NCBI RefSeq assembly: GCF_036588685.1
Contig: NC_086386.1
Coordinates: 45,865,878-45,929,877, forward strand
Length of the DNA stretch: 64,000 nucleotides
Source of the DNA: Mytilus trossulus
Taxonomy: Eukaryota; Mollusca; Bivalvia; Mytilida; Mytilidae
Direction: 5' to 3'
The position numbers and the translations under genes were made by a program. Of this stretch, positions 20,301 through 32,100 are shown one piece after another. The notes under the pieces were generated by a model. It was given only the letters and a program-made list of their open reading frames with translations, was not told where the DNA came from and made no database searches. Each line of letters opens with the position of its first letter. Position 1 is the stretch's first letter.

Positions 20301-22296
20301 AGTTCTGGATCCGCCACTGCCAGGATAAAATTTTCTATGCCAGACACACATTTACAAAGTTGAAGGGAAAAGGAAAGGGAGTTAACTGTATTTGCTTTGA
20401 AACTTTATAGATTGATTGTTGAATGTCTAGTGGCAAATATTTCATGCATATTCAGGACATAAATTTATTTTTGAACATAGATTCTAATGTAAGCCTATTT
20501 ACTTTTAATGGAGTTTGAGGCAGAGGTTCGATTTTCTCTCACATGCTATTTAATTTCAACATTATTTTAAAGAAACACACGTGAAATTTATACCATGACC
20601 TTTCAAGAAACATATATAAAAGGGGAATGAGTAGTTTTATTGCCATACATTGTATCAAGGACCATTTATAATTTAGTCAAAACAGGCTGTCAGAAGAAGT
20701 TACTTATAAAAAAGAAGATGTGGTATGATTGCCAATGAGACAACTATCCACAAAAGACCAAAATGACACAGACATTAACAACTATAGGTCACCAACTTAA
20801 TCTTTCTTTAAAAATAAATACTTCTCATTACAGGCGAGATGTATTAGATAAGTTAGTACATCTACAGAACTTCGAGATGCAGTTTCTACCCAATGCTTTG
20901 AGGAATTTATTTGGTACAATTTCTGCACCAGAACAGAGAGGTGGTCTACTTACAGAAATGATGGAGAAATTTTCTGAAAGATTTTGTTTATGTAATCCTA
21001 ACTTAGGACTATCTAAAGGTAAAATTACATATTATTCTAAATTGGATAATATTTTATACAAAGGGAAGGTTTGCCTCATATGTTAGATCAAGGGAAATTT
21101 GTGTGGTCCAAAAAGGTTTTAATCTTTTAAAAGACCTTTTTGTAAAAGCATTAAGAAAAGTTTCAAATGAGTTATCATTGTTAGCTGAAACACTTCATTG
21201 TTATAAATATGGGTCAACTGAGAATGACTTATTACTTATCTTTGAAAAATGTTGATGAGATAAAATCCAACAACCATTTAGGCTCACCAATTACATTAGT
21301 CACATGATACAGCTGCCAGACTATTGTATTTGTTCATAGGAGTGAAATATACCCAAGTCCATTCAAACTCATAAATCATAAATAAACTGACAACGCCTCA
21401 GCTAAAAAGAAAAACAATAGTGCACAAGACACAACATAGAAAACTAAAAACTAAGCAAAACGAACCCCACCAAAAGAATAGGTGATCGCAGGTGCTCTGC
21501 AAGAGTAAGCAGATCCTGCTCCACATGTGGCCCTGTTTTCTCAAATAAGAACATGACATATAATATAAAAAAAAGTAAATGTGATATGATTGCGAATTAG
21601 ACAACCCTGCACAAGATACCAAAAAAACACTCAAACTAACAACTATATGTCACCATATGGCCTTCAACAATGAGCAAAGCCAATACCGCATAGTCAGCTG
21701 TGAAAGATTCAGAAAGGAGAAAAGTAAAACAATTTAAATGACAAAACCAAATTGGCGCAAGAAACATTTGATGTTTGTCTTACTTAGTCTTTAGTTTTCT
21801 AGGTTGTGTATTGTGTACTATTATATGTGTCGTTTCGTCTTTTTTCATTTTTACCATGGCTCTATAAATTATTTATCAACTCATGAGTTTGTGAATATCC
21901 CTTTAGTGTCTTAAAACAAGCTCTATTATTAATATCTTCCATTGCTTAAGTGAAAGGGTGTAAATATAAAGTAATTATAGTGTTAATAAAAAAATTACCG
22001 TACCATTCTATACCTTAATAAAAAAAATTGGCAAGAAGGTTTGAACAATTAAACAAACTAGTTATAATAATAAATTGAAATTCGTTATTTTTTCAGATAC
22101 TGTGTTTGTGTTGTGTTTTTCACTGATCATGTTATCTGTGGACCTAACCAGTCCAGCTGTAAAGAACAAAATGTCAAAAAGAGAATTTATCAAAAATACA
22201 AAGAGAGCAGCACTTGGTGTAGATGAAGATTTTGCAGGTCATCTCTATGACAACATATACCTAATAGGACATGTGGCAAGAGAGGATACCGATTAA
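17337..22296 (+). CDS. FBXO8: FBXO8 orthologue, F-box and Sec7-domain protein, 5 coding exons
   Basis: Coding exons are 17337-17563, 18779-18905, 19982-20100, 20834-21018 and 22097-22296. All introns are GT-AG (phases 2, 0, 2, 1). The joined frame is 858 nt, giving 285 residues; human FBXO8 has about 319. The N-terminus MGQALWK begins like vertebrate FBXO8 (MGQ.LW) and fits an N-myristoylation signal, which is why I chose this start. The F-box is at about residues 37-82 (LPPELGLAVLSHLNATDLCL, then NDELLW). A Sec7-like domain follows, with FNGDAFE (112-118), FLPNALR, the FSERFCLCNP motif, LTSPAVKNKMSKREFI and a C-terminal HLYDNIYLIGHVA. By family knowledge it is the substrate-recognition subunit of an SCF ubiquitin ligase, with the Sec7 part contacting Arf GTPases. 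The residue aligned to the catalytic Sec7 glutamate is Arg125, so exchange-factor activity is unlikely. The four introns (about 0.7-1.2 kb) carry mussel repeats but the frame is unbroken. Confidence 0.95.
17755..17900. repeat. G/C-run repeat E in FBXO8 intron 1
   Basis: GCAGATCCAGCCATTTTAAA, blocks of AAAAGGGGGGTTCCAAC, TCAAATGCATTGATC and CCCTCCCCCTAGATCCACCA. Confidence 0.65.
18418..18755 (+). repeat. Mussel-type interspersed repeat A, near full length, in FBXO8 intron 1
   Basis: Contains TTTGCACCTGTCCTAAGTCA, then GTTGTCTCATTGGCACTCAC and CACATCTTCC. Abundant in this window in both orientations. Confidence 0.65.
19243..19399. repeat. 157 bp near-perfect palindrome in FBXO8 intron 2
   Basis: Arms from GAAATAATTCATGGGGGCTT to AAGCCCCCATGAATTATTTC. 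Ends and centre resemble the 9.2 kb palindrome, but the outer arms differ. Followed by GATTCTGATAGGACAAAT. Confidence 0.85.
19400..19875. mobile_element. Element adjoining the 19.2 kb palindrome
   Basis: Starts GATTCTGATAGGAC and ends AGGACGTCATGTTAGAATT. It shares with the 9.3 kb copy the 'TTCCC' interior block and the AAAGCG...GGACGTCAT right end. Confidence 0.5.
19884..19950 (-). repeat. Repeat A fragment next to FBXO8 exon 3
   Basis: GAAGATGTGCCAATGAGACA and GAGACCAAAATGACAAAAGA, ending about 30 bp before the exon 3 acceptor. Confidence 0.6.
20160..20328. repeat. G/C-run repeat in FBXO8 intron 3
   Basis: AGGGGGCCCGCCCCCCCTTT, GGCCCCCCTGAGGCCAGTC and TTCTGGATCCGCCACTGCC. Related in style to repeat E. 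Confidence 0.5.
20712..20803 (-). repeat. Repeat A fragment next to FBXO8 exon 4
   Basis: GATGTGGTATGATTGCCAAT, GACAACTATCCACAAAAGAC and ACTATAGGTCACC, about 30 bp before the exon 4 acceptor. Confidence 0.65.
21390..21535 (-). repeat. Solo pseudo-LTR-like segment in FBXO8 intron 4
   Basis: Reverse complement of the pseudo-LTR body: AGTGCACAAGACACAACATA, CGAACCCCACCAAAAG and GCAGATCCTGCTCCACATGT. A short related plus-strand piece lies at 21776-21860. Confidence 0.6.
21572..21745 (-). repeat. Repeat A fragment in FBXO8 intron 4
   Basis: GTGATATGATTGCGAATTAG, TATGGCCTTCAACAATGAGC and ACCGCATAGTCAGCTGTGAA. Confidence 0.6.
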
Positions 22297-22475
22297 AAAG
22301 TGGTTCTTAGAGATATTTTTGTTATTTAACTGGACATAAATATTTTGTTACTTTTTACTAGACTAGTAGATAATGAAGCCACCAATTTGAAGTTTGAAAT
22401 TCCTTTTTTTTCAAATTGAATAGAAAGAACCTAAACACTAAACTTTCATGATGCTCCAATCAATATTGTACTGCA

Positions 22476-22481
22476 AATAAA
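22476..22481 (+). promoter_or_regulatory. Poly(A) signal of FBXO8
   Basis: AATAAA lies 180 bp after the FBXO8 stop codon and just before a TTAA-flanked inverted-repeat element. It is the first canonical hexamer I see after the stop. Confidence 0.55.
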
Positions 22482-22485
22482 TTGT

Positions 22486-22766
22486 TTAAGGTGGTACCTA
22501 ACACTACAGGGAGATAACTCTGTAAAGTCAGCTTAACGTTTTAATTACGTTGTGTTGTAAAAAGGATATCAAGCTTCTCAATGATCAAAACTGGTGTTTG
22601 TCAAACTGCAATATAACCAGTGTTATTTTTCTGACAAAACGGTTGGTTTAAAAATTTTGAAACTTTTATATTTTTGTACAAGGATCGAAGTAAGTACTTT
22701 GACAAAATTTTATGAAAATTTAACGAGCCAAATTAATTTTAGTGAAAGTGTTTGGTACCACCTTAA
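22486..22766. mobile_element. TTAA-flanked inverted-repeat element (MITE) after FBXO8
   Basis: TTAAGGTGGTACCTAACAC at the left and GTGTTTGGTACCACCTTAA at the right, 281 bp in all. Ends resemble the 1.56 kb element, so they are related. A decayed relative is at 54675-54770. Confidence 0.75.
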
Positions 22767-22814
22767 AGCAACATTTTTCTAAATTTTTTAGATAGCTGAT
22801 ATTAAAATTTGAAC

Positions 22815-22890
22815 CCTTGTTAAAAAAAATATTTTTAAACAAAAAAAAATATTTTTAAACCAAAAAAATATTTCTAAACAAAATGATTGA
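22815..22890. repeat. A-rich short tandem repeat
   Basis: Four copies of AAAAAAATATTTTTAAAC-like units. Confidence 0.7.
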
Positions 22891-23350
22891 ATACATTTGT
22901 TGATAGTTTCAATAAAAAATATTGTCCCATGACTATTAAAGTGTTATCCAGTAGAAGGCCAGTAAATATTTTGCTTCAAGGTTGTTAAAATGAACTTATA
23001 GCTTTTTTCCAAATTTTCACAAACTTTTTTTTATTTTCTTGCAATACAAAGATTTAGTTAATACAAAGATTTAGTTAAAATCTTTGTCCAATCATTTCCC
23101 CCAAAAACTTTTTGTCAAATAGTCAGATTTTGATGATTTATTTATTTTGGTAAATCTTGCTTTATTAAAGTGTTATTAAGTGGGCTCGCAGGAATAAATT
23201 GATTTTTCTTAAATATAGGATTTCCCTATTTTTTTCTATAAGTGAACGTTATCATATACTTAATAGAAAAATAAAATAAATGAATGGGGTCACTGTTAAT
23301 TTAAGCTCACAATATGACTTCAAAGAAGCCTGCATTGTTGTTAAGGTACA

Positions 23351-23406
23351 TTTTTATACGACCGCAAATTTTGAAAAAATTTTCGTCGTATATTGCTATC
23401 ACGTTG

Positions 23407-23468
<62 letters not shown>

Positions 23469-25372
23469 CGAATACTTTTAGTTTTCGCACTCTAACTTTA
23501 GTAAAAGTGAATAGAAATCTATGAAATTTTAACACAAGGTTTATGACCATAAAAGGAAGGCTGGTATTGATTTTGGGAGTTTTGGTCCCAACATTTTAGG
23601 AATTAGGGGCCAAAAAGGGCCCAAATAAGCATTTTCTTGGTTTTCGCACTATAACTTTAGTTTAAGTTAATAGAAATCTATGAAATTTTGACACAAGGTT
23701 ATTGACCACAAAAGAAAGGTTGGGATTGATTTTGGGAGTTTTGGTTTCAACAGTTTAGGAATTAGGGGCCAAAAAAGGGCCCAAATAAGCATTATTCTTG
23801 GTTTTCGCACAATAACTTAAGTTAAAGTAAATAGAAATCAATGAAATTTAAACACAATGTTTATGACCACAAAAGGAAGGTTGGTATTGATTTTGGGAGT
23901 TTCGGTCCCAACAGTTTAGGAATTAGGGGCCAAAAAGGGACCCAAATAAGCATTTTTCTTGGTTTTCGCACCATAGCGTTAGTATAAGTAAATAGAAATC
24001 TATGAAATTTAAACACAAGGTTTATGACTATGAAAGGAAGGTTGGTATTGATTTTGGGAGTTTTGGTCCCAACAGTTAAGGAAAAAGGGGCCCAAAGGGT
24101 CCAAAATTAAACTTTGTTTGATTTCATCAAAATTGAATAATTGGGGTTCTTTAATATGCCGAATCTAACTGTGTAAGTAGATTCTTAATTTTTGGTCCCG
24201 TTTTCAAATTGGTCTACATGAAGGTCCAAAGGGTCCAAAATTAAACTAAGTTTGATTGTAACAAAAATTGAAACCTTGGGGTTCTTTGATATGCTGAATC
24301 TAAAAATGGACTTAGATTTTTGATTATTGGCCCAGTTTTCAAGTTGGCCCAAATCGAGGTCCAAAATTAAACATTGTTTGATTTCATCAAAAATTGAATA
24401 ATTGGGGTTCTTTGATATGCCAAATCTAACTGTGTATGTAGATTCTTAATTTTTGGTCCAGTTTTAAAATTGGTCTAAATTAAAGTGCAAAGGGTCCAAA
24501 ATTAAACTAAGTTTGATTTTAACAAAAATTAAATTCTTGGGCCTCTTTGATATGCTGAATCTAAACATGTACTTAGATTTTTGATTATGGGCCCAGTTTT
24601 CAAGTTGGTCCAAATCAGGATCTAAAATTATTATATTAAGTATTGTGCAATAGCAAGTCTTTTCAATTGCACAGTATTGTGCAATGGCAAGAAATATCTA
24701 ATTTCACAATATTGTGAAATAGCAATTTTTTTTTTAATTAAGAGTTATCTTTCTTTGTCCAGTATAGTAAGCAAGAAATATCTGCAAGAATTTTTTTTAA
24801 TTGGAGTTATCTTTCTTTGTCCAGAATCAACTTAAATCTTTGTTATATACAATATACAATGTATATTCACTTTTTACTACCAACTGATAAATTTAAATTA
24901 TCTTTACCATTCAGTGATAACAAGCAGTTTTTTTACATCTTAATATTTTATGATGTATTTAAATGAGTAGTAATTGTTGCAAACTCCATTAGAATATTTT
25001 AATTGAAATTAGTTTTGGAATAAGGGAAAGGGGGATGTGATTAAAAAATTGGGTTCAATTTTTATACGACCGCAAATTTTGAAAAAATTTTTTCTCATTT
25101 GAAATTTCATAATTAAAAAGAAAATTTCTTCAAACATTTTTTTGAGAGGATTAATATTCAACAGCATAGTGAATTGCTCTAAGAGAAAACAAAAATTTTA
25201 AGTTCATTTGAATACATTCATTCTGTGTCAGAAACCTATGCTGTGTCAACTATTTAATCACAATCCAAATTTAGAGTGGAATCCAGCTTGAATGTTGTGT
25301 CCATACTTGCCCCAACTGTTCAGGGTTCAACCTCTGCGGTCGTATAAAGCTACGCCCTGCGGAGCATCTGGT
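23351..25372. mobile_element. ~2 kb mosaic non-autonomous element with internal tandem repeats
   Basis: Outer TTTATACGACCGCA (23354) is inverted as TGCGGTCGTATAAA (25335). Inside are a GTC microsatellite, about four units of ~155 bp (GTTTTCGCAC...GGGCCCAAATAAGCATT) at 23480-24090, and about four units of ~130 bp (TCCAAAATTAAAC...TTGATATGC) at 24090-24620. Then come short hairpin repeats (ATTGTGCAATAGCAAG) and an AT-rich part with a second TTTATACGACCGCAAA at about 25060. No ORF. Repeats like this are common in mussel DNA as I recall it. Confidence 0.7.
23408..23468 (+). repeat. (GTC)n microsatellite, about 20 units
   Basis: Uninterrupted GTC run inside the mosaic element. It explains the poly-Val and poly-Arg reading frames on the two strands. 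Confidence 0.95.
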
Positions 25373-25463
25373 TTTCTGTTGAACTAATAGGAGAATTATA
25401 GGTAATATTAAAATATAAAAAAAATAAATCACAGAAATTGTCTAGATTTTACAATTGTTAAGT

Positions 25464-26146
25464 TTAAAGGGGCACTAGCTACGAGATATATAAAAAATCA
25501 AAGTATGATTTTTTTTGTTCAATCACTAATGAAAGTGAAAAAGTGAAATAATAATTTGCTTTTATCAGCTAAAATGGTTCAATTTTGTCAAATTAAGCTA
25601 ATAAACATTGCTAATAACTTGTTCACTTGCAAGTGAATAATAGACCTCACTAAATCCATATTCATGTGAACTCCAATTTAACCCCGTAGAAAGAGATAGA
25701 GTAATGCATGCATTGTCCGTGTACAGGTATTTAAAGGAAAAGAATGTCAACATTGAAAGTGAAACTAGGTAAATAATTTGATTAACTGATTCGTACACAC
25801 AAAATCATTCAGATAAAGATAATAATGATGAACATAAATTTTTAATCTACAATACAAAATTTAACGTACCTATAAAAATACAATTACATGAGTTGCTTAA
25901 TCTATGTTTATGTTTACATCGCTTATATGGTCATAGAAGGTCAACTCAATAGTTATTTAGATGGCATCTTGGCTGAAACTCACACGAAACAAAGATACAT
26001 CTTATTGAGACCATGTCCTGTTAATTGTTTATTTTATACTTTTGATAGTTTGGAAAAATGTTTTACATTGTAATAAACTAATAAATAAAATATGAGAATT
26101 TGAGTCAAATCAGTGAACATTAATTTGGCAGCTAGTGCCCCTTTAA
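25464..26146. mobile_element. TTAA-flanked inverted-repeat element (MITE)
   Basis: TTAA then AGGGGCACTAGCT at the left; AGCTAGTGCCCCT then TTAA at the right. 675 bp between the TTAA sites, no ORF of note. Confidence 0.75.
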
Positions 26147-27480
26147 GTGCAGCTTATTTGAAAATAATAATAAAAATATAGGTCACTGATGAGGTAAAAC
26201 AGATATTTCAATTTTAATGCCAAAAAAATGGCTTTTTTGCTCCAAAGGGAGATAATTTCGAGCTTTTTCAATGATATAAACATTTTAAAAGTCATCTTGG
26301 GCCAAAATGAATCTATTTATATTTGTGCCATATCATAAAGTAACAATTAATTGGGTAATAAATAAAAGGAAAAAGGAAAAAAATAGTAAGCTTTTTCTGA
26401 ATTTTTTGTACCCTCAAGCCTCCTTAAGCTCTTTGTTCAAACATTTAAAAGGTTATAGACAAATGCTTACTGAAGCATAAAAAAAAATCTGTTGTTTTTT
26501 ACTATGTCTTGAATTGTCATTGTACTTAAAAAGTATATGGTAGACAAAGAAACAATATTAAAACCATATTGTTCTATAAAAGGTGTACCTCTATCAAATA
26601 TCTGTGATATTAATGTTATATTCCCACCTTAAAAGATGGGAGACCAAGACTTTTCCAGGAAAATATGTGGGCTGAATGGTAGTTGATAATTCAGTGATGT
26701 ACAGTTGGAATTAAAAATTTTAAACTAAGAAAATGTTATTATTAATTATTTAAAGCAAGATAGGTGTTTACAAGTTTAGACTTTCTAACATAAATATTCA
26801 TTCAGTGCTACAATGCTACACACTACTATGGATTTATTAGTATTCATTGAATACCAACTTTGATGGACATATTTAAATGTTTAACAACGTGCAATTGCTT
26901 GTATGCGGACTTTCACAAAACCATAGAATTGAATATCCACAAAAAATGAAACTTTTTATTATTCCATACAAAAAAATAAAATATTGAGAGCTCAAAAATA
27001 AATGGTGTTCATCCCTGCATACAACTTTTCCTGGAATAGATCTTATTGTTGTTGTTTTTTTAAGATTTTTATTTTCTATGCTTCATTTATATTGATCAAT
27101 GTAGCAATAGATAAGCAGTGCTGTGTTTATATAAATTCTTTATCTGTTTATGATAATGGTAGTAAAAAGTTTGAAGTGAAAAAAAATACTATTAAGAATA
27201 TTGTTGTGTATGGAATGTAACCAAGGTCATTTTGTTATAATTGTTTTACAACTTTTTCTTTTTTAGTTGCTACTTTTCAATATGTTAATGGCATTAAACT
27301 TTTGGAGAGTCACATTTTACAGTTACTGCTCATATAAAATTGTTTTAACTCAAATATTTTGGACTTTGACATTACTAAAGAGACATTCATATTAAATGTG
27401 AGGCTGTAAAATTGGTACTATATATGAGTTTTTCTCCCTGTTGAAGGCAGTTAAGTGACTATTAATTGCTTTCATCTTTG
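26147..27480. other. AT-rich intergenic, nothing recognised
   Basis: Only chance frames, no repeat that I can name. Confidence 0.45.
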
Positions 27481-27487
27481 TTATTCG

Positions 27488-27535
27488 AACTTGGGTGGAT
27501 AGTTGTCTCATTGGCAATTATACCACATATTTTTA
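27488..27535 (+). repeat. Repeat A, 3' end
   Basis: GGGTGGATAGTTGTCTCATT then GGCAATTATACCACATA. Confidence 0.55.
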
Positions 27536-27902
27536 TTTTAATGTATTGGAACATGGATATCACAAGATTCATGTTTTTTGACCAATTTCAAGAATTGGCA
27601 TTCTTGATTGGGAATTAATATTTAAAATGAATCAAGGCTAAATGTTTGTGTCTTAGCACTGTAAATTCAGAAGTTAGTGTGTGCATTTATTACTGCGATT
27701 GTACAAGAAGGCAATCACATGAGTTTAATTATTGCAATTTTGGAAAATGCAAGTTGATATTATTACAAACTTCATCCAGTGGCATTATTCTTGTTAATGA
27801 AAACCTCACAATTAATTCTGAAATTACAGCACAGTGATAACTGTTGTTTGGTAGATTAGTTGAGAGGAAGTATAATGTTATTTTTTGCTCAGAATTGAAC
27901 AT

Positions 27903-27955
27903 GGTATGGTCTCTTGTGGAGAGGTATCTCATTGGCATTCATACCACATCTTCTT
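27903..27955 (+). repeat. Repeat A, 3' end
   Basis: GGTCTCTTGTGGAGAGGTAT then CTCATTGGCATTCATACC. Confidence 0.55.
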
Positions 27956-28339
27956 TTTTTTATATTTCGATAGATCAATAGATAGACAATGAAAGAAGTT
28001 TATCACATAGAATTTGAGACTTGTAAATTCCATGGTTAAAACTGTCATACAAGTGGATGGTTTTGCTAGGTATAAAACCAGGTTTAGCCACCAAATTCTT
28101 CAGAAAATATATGTACAAAGTCAGAAATATGACAGTTGTTTTTTTCACACATTCCATTGGTGCAAAAACTCGAGTTTATATCAAAATCTGTACTTACCTG
28201 TCTGAAAAACATTTGCAATTACCCCTTGGTAACCCCTTGCAATCGCTAACTTTTAAATTATCTTCCTTTCACGATCTCCCGCATAGAAGATCACTTTACC
28301 TTCAGCGAACATTTTGTCAGTTGTTATGGATTTTATCTT

Positions 28340-28918
28340 TTAAAGGAGTAGGTCTGGTAAGGACCGATTTTGGCCTCAAATTTCAGTTTCATCTGACGAA
28401 AGATTTTGACCACTTTTTAAACACTAAAGTGTCTATTTTATATGTTTCGATTAATTTATGTGAAAGTTTTTAACTTATTTCGCCATTAAAAACGATCCGA
28501 TTCAAGCTCAAATATGAAAAATCTACCAAATATGCGAAAAAATGTCACTTTTCAGATGGTTTTTGTCAAAAACGAAAGTGGCCGCATCCGTGTTCATCCT
28601 CAACCTTTATATATGTTATGTATTATCATTAAATACAACTTCCATTTCAATATTTTGGATGAACACGAATGCGTCCACTTTCGTCTTACACGGAAACCGT
28701 CTAAAATTTAAGTAAAATGCTGGAATTGTTAAGATTTCCCTAATTTAGCATGACTTTATGGTGCTAGTACCCAATATATGTGCATTGTATTTTCAAAAAC
28801 AGCCCATATTTATGTAGCAGAACCATTTTACTATCCAATAAATAACTAAAAGTTTACATTTTAACAACTTTGTAAAACTGCCATATTTTGGGGCCAAAAA
28901 AGGATCTTACTCCTTTAC
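28340..28918. mobile_element. Inverted-repeat element with TTAA/TTAC flanks
   Basis: Ends AGGAGTAGGTCTGG and ...ATCTTACTCCT are imperfect inverted repeats, with TTAA on the left and TTAC on the right. An inner inverted pair (AACGAAAGTGGCCGCATC / GAATGCGTCCACTTTCGT) is also present. Confidence 0.55.
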
Positions 28919-29492
28919 CTTCGAGTTCAGTATTTTTTGCTATACTATTTTTTGGTTGAAAATATAGGTCTTGTAAATTCGAATTCTGTAGTAATCCTTC
29001 CTTGTTAGTCCATGTTTGACTATTAATATGATTGAACAGGTAGTCTGGCTTGTTTACTAATTTCTATTCCTTGAATGATGCCTATTTATTGTTACACTGG
29101 ATTTTAGCGTGAGTTGATTTAACTTAAATAACTGTGTTCCATTGTTTTGTTTTAGAATTTGTACAAGGCTTATATAAAAAATAAAACAAATAATAGATAT
29201 AGGAATGTTTATTTCATATTAAGTTATGCAATATATCTGTGTTATATTTTTTTGTTGTTCATGATAATGGTTGTTTATAATTTTCTAAAAAAAAATAAAC
29301 TAGTAATATGCAGATTACAAACTTGTGTTACTTGTTTATATTATAACATTGCATAAATATGTATACACCAGGGGTTGAAGTTGTAAAACTTTGCTCGTGC
29401 TTGGAGCACAAAAATCATGCTTGAAACATCAAATCATGTATTTTGATTGGTTGATTCTCGAGTCTGAGTGCAATGGTCATCAGTCCTATCTT
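28919..29492. other. AT-rich intergenic, nothing recognised
   Basis: No supported feature. Confidence 0.45.
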
Positions 29493-29525
29493 TTTAGCTC
29501 ACCTGGCCCGAAGGAGTCACATTCT
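29493..29525 (+). repeat. Start of repeat D, isolated
   Basis: TTAGCTCACCTGGCCCGAAG is the usual first 20 bases of repeat D; the rest is absent. Confidence 0.5.
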
Positions 29526-29704
29526 TACTAGTTTTTTTAAAAGAAATCAACCCCTGTGATTAAGTTAATTCTAGTTGGGGGATGTGTTCTCGAAACACAT
29601 GTGTTTGGCCATTAAAAATTTATGTTTTTCAGAAGAAAAAAAAAGAATAATGAGTGTAATAATGATTGTATGTTAGAATGAAAATTCCAGGCTCCTGAAG
29701 CAAA

Positions 29705-29845
29705 TAATAAAATTGAGAATGGAAATGGGGAATGTGTCAAAGAGACAACAACCCGACCAAATAAAAAACAACAGCAGAAGGTCACCAACAGGTCTTCAAT
29801 GTAGCGAGAAATTCCCGCACCCGGAGGCGTCCTTCAGCTGGCCCC
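29705..29845 (-). repeat. Interspersed repeat F
   Basis: AATGGGGAATGTGTCAAAGA, ACAACAACCCGACCAAATAA and TCCCGCACCCGGAGGCGTCC. A short piece recurs at 42283-42335. Confidence 0.55.
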
Positions 29846-30169
29846 TAAACAAATATATAAACTACTCAAAGACATGTGATTAGCGACGATCTCAGGACTT
29901 ACACACCATATAATTAAAGCGGTTGCTGTAACACTTAACTCACAAGGGTACAAGTTCCATACCAGGAAAGTTGCCTCCCAAAGCATCAATATAAGATCAT
30001 ATAATATATAATAATAAAACTGAACCCACGTTTCACTGGTTTCTAATCGGATGTGTACAGATTTATATTTTAGTCGGTACCAAGAGTATTTATTCACCAA
30101 CTGTAATTAGCTTTGAACTAGCTATTGGAACTCAGTGTCATTTTGTTTATTGGTTTAGTATATACTCTA

Positions 30170-30515
30170 AGCTGACCTTTTTGAGTTGAGCCCTTTCAAA
30201 CTGAGTTTTCCAATTTACACTTATGTTGTTTGCTATTTCACAACTGTTCCTTATTATGGGAGGGTTTAGTTCATGAATGCTCGCAAACATGGTTAGCCTT
30301 ATACATTATGGATATGATTATCACAAGTAAGTGGCCCTTGAGTACATGGTGGTTATTGTTTGCTGTCTGTCATATCTATTTTTCTTATTCATTGTCTTAA
30401 CAGTTTTATATTTTAACGATGAGCTATTTTAGTTGTTAACATCCACACCCTCGTCATTGTTATCTCTTGTGAACATTTTTGTCATTGCCAATCATACAAC
30501 ATCTTATGTTTTTAG
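30170..30515 (+). repeat. Repeat A, long diverged copy
   Basis: TTTTTGAGTTGAGCCCTTTC, TTATGGGAGGGTTTAGTTCA and TCATTGCCAATCATACAACA. A partial relative is at 31600-31780. Confidence 0.55.
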
Positions 30516-30967
30516 AATGGGGAGATTTTACAATAAATCATGGTTTCAAACATACTACGAAGTGATCACTGATAAAGTTTAGTGGACCTTAAAATCTAAA
30601 CATTTATATTCTTTATGCATTAGGTGTATTTTATTTACAGTATAATTATGAATAAAGAGAGATTTGAGGTTTTTAGAGTCAATTAGAAAGCAACCTTTAA
30701 ACAACTAACACAAATTTCAGATTAGACAGGACTATCTTTGGCCATGAGTCGCCCACATTTTTACAGTTCTTATGCTAAAGCTGGTTTCCTTTTATTAATC
30801 AATTCAATGAAATATCTTAAAGAAGGAACTTGATAATGCTTTTCTTTAATGTACATATATATCTTTAACCATAATATTTCATACAGCAGACAACCCATGT
30901 ATGTTCTTTGTCATTATCCTTTGATAAATGTTTCAGACCGCAACATACAGGTTTACATGGTACACAT

Positions 30968-31135
30968 AAAATGCGATGCAGGGGAGGATCCAACCATTTA
31001 AAAAAGGGGGTTCCAAACCAGGACAAAAGAGGGGGGGGTCCAACTATATCTCCCCATTTAAATGCATTGATCGGCCAAAAAAGGGGGATTTCAACCCTGG
31101 GAACACTCCCCCCATCTGGATTCCCCGATGCGCTG
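30968..31135. repeat. Repeat E copy
   Basis: GGATCCAACCATTTAAAAAA, GGGGGGGTCCAAC, TTAAATGCATTGATCGGCC and CACTCCCCCCATCTGGATTC. Confidence 0.65.
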
Positions 31136-31859
31136 TTACTATTAACAATCCAGGAAGTGATCCCATCAATTCATTCAACAGTCGGCTTATCTCATTTTCA
31201 ACTTCTAAAATCTGACAACTTTGGTACAATTGCTATTTAAATTTAAGCTCTGGAGGTAAAATTATAATCATATTGACAAAGCTCTCTTGAAATTACCTTA
31301 AACAATTTCTACATTTCATTCTTATTCAGAGAACTAATGTATGTTCCAAAAAATTAAAATGCTTATATATCTGAAATTAAACCTGGATATTGATAGCGCT
31401 TGCTAAATAAAATTGGTCTGTGTTTAACTGTGACTTTATGCAATTCAAATTAACATGAATATCAAAGGCAGTAACCAAACTGATTCACAGTTATTTTTTA
31501 ACACAATATAATTTTTGGTTTAGCATAGCTACACATTTAATTACTATAAATACATAACAGTTACATAAGATAACAATTTCAAACTTCCACAAAATTCACT
31601 TCTTTTAAACTGAGTTTTACTGTGTGTTTATTTATTCTACATTGTCTACATTGTCTAGAGAAACTATGGGAGGGTTGAGTTCTCTAAAAATATGTTTTTT
31701 CTCCCAGCCACATTATTACCCTAGTCAGGAACCCCTAGCCTTAGTTTGTCTTGCATTTGTGGATTTTGTTGTTGATAATTTTGATTCATGTGTATGCATT
31801 GGAGTTTCAAGAGTGGTTTCAATTTCGCTGAACTAATGTACACAATAATGCCCTCACTT

Positions 31860-32100
31860 AGGGGTACTACATTTTTCAGTCTGAGCGTCTGTTCTTCCGT
31901 CTGCCCTGTTTCTATTAAAGTTTTTGGTCAAGATAGTTTTTGATGAAGTTGAAGTCCAATCAACTTGAAACTTAGTGCACATACTCCCTGTTATATGATC
32001 CTTTTAATTTTGCCAAATTACAGTTTTTATCCCAAAATCACGGTCCACTGGACATAGAAAATGACAGTGCGGTGGGGCATTCATGTAAAACAAACTATTT
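31860..32100 (+). repeat. Repeat C copy
   Basis: GTCTGTTCTTCCGTCTGCCC, GAAGTCCAATCAACTTGAAA and GACAGTGCGGTGGGGCATTC. Confidence 0.65.

Noticed and set aside
23280..23550. Poly-Val and poly-Arg reading frames
   Set aside because: They are simply the GTC microsatellite read on two strands.
28057..28473. 138-codon plus-strand ORF
   Set aside because: It runs from a known-type repeat into the left end of an inverted-repeat element; composition is not protein-like.
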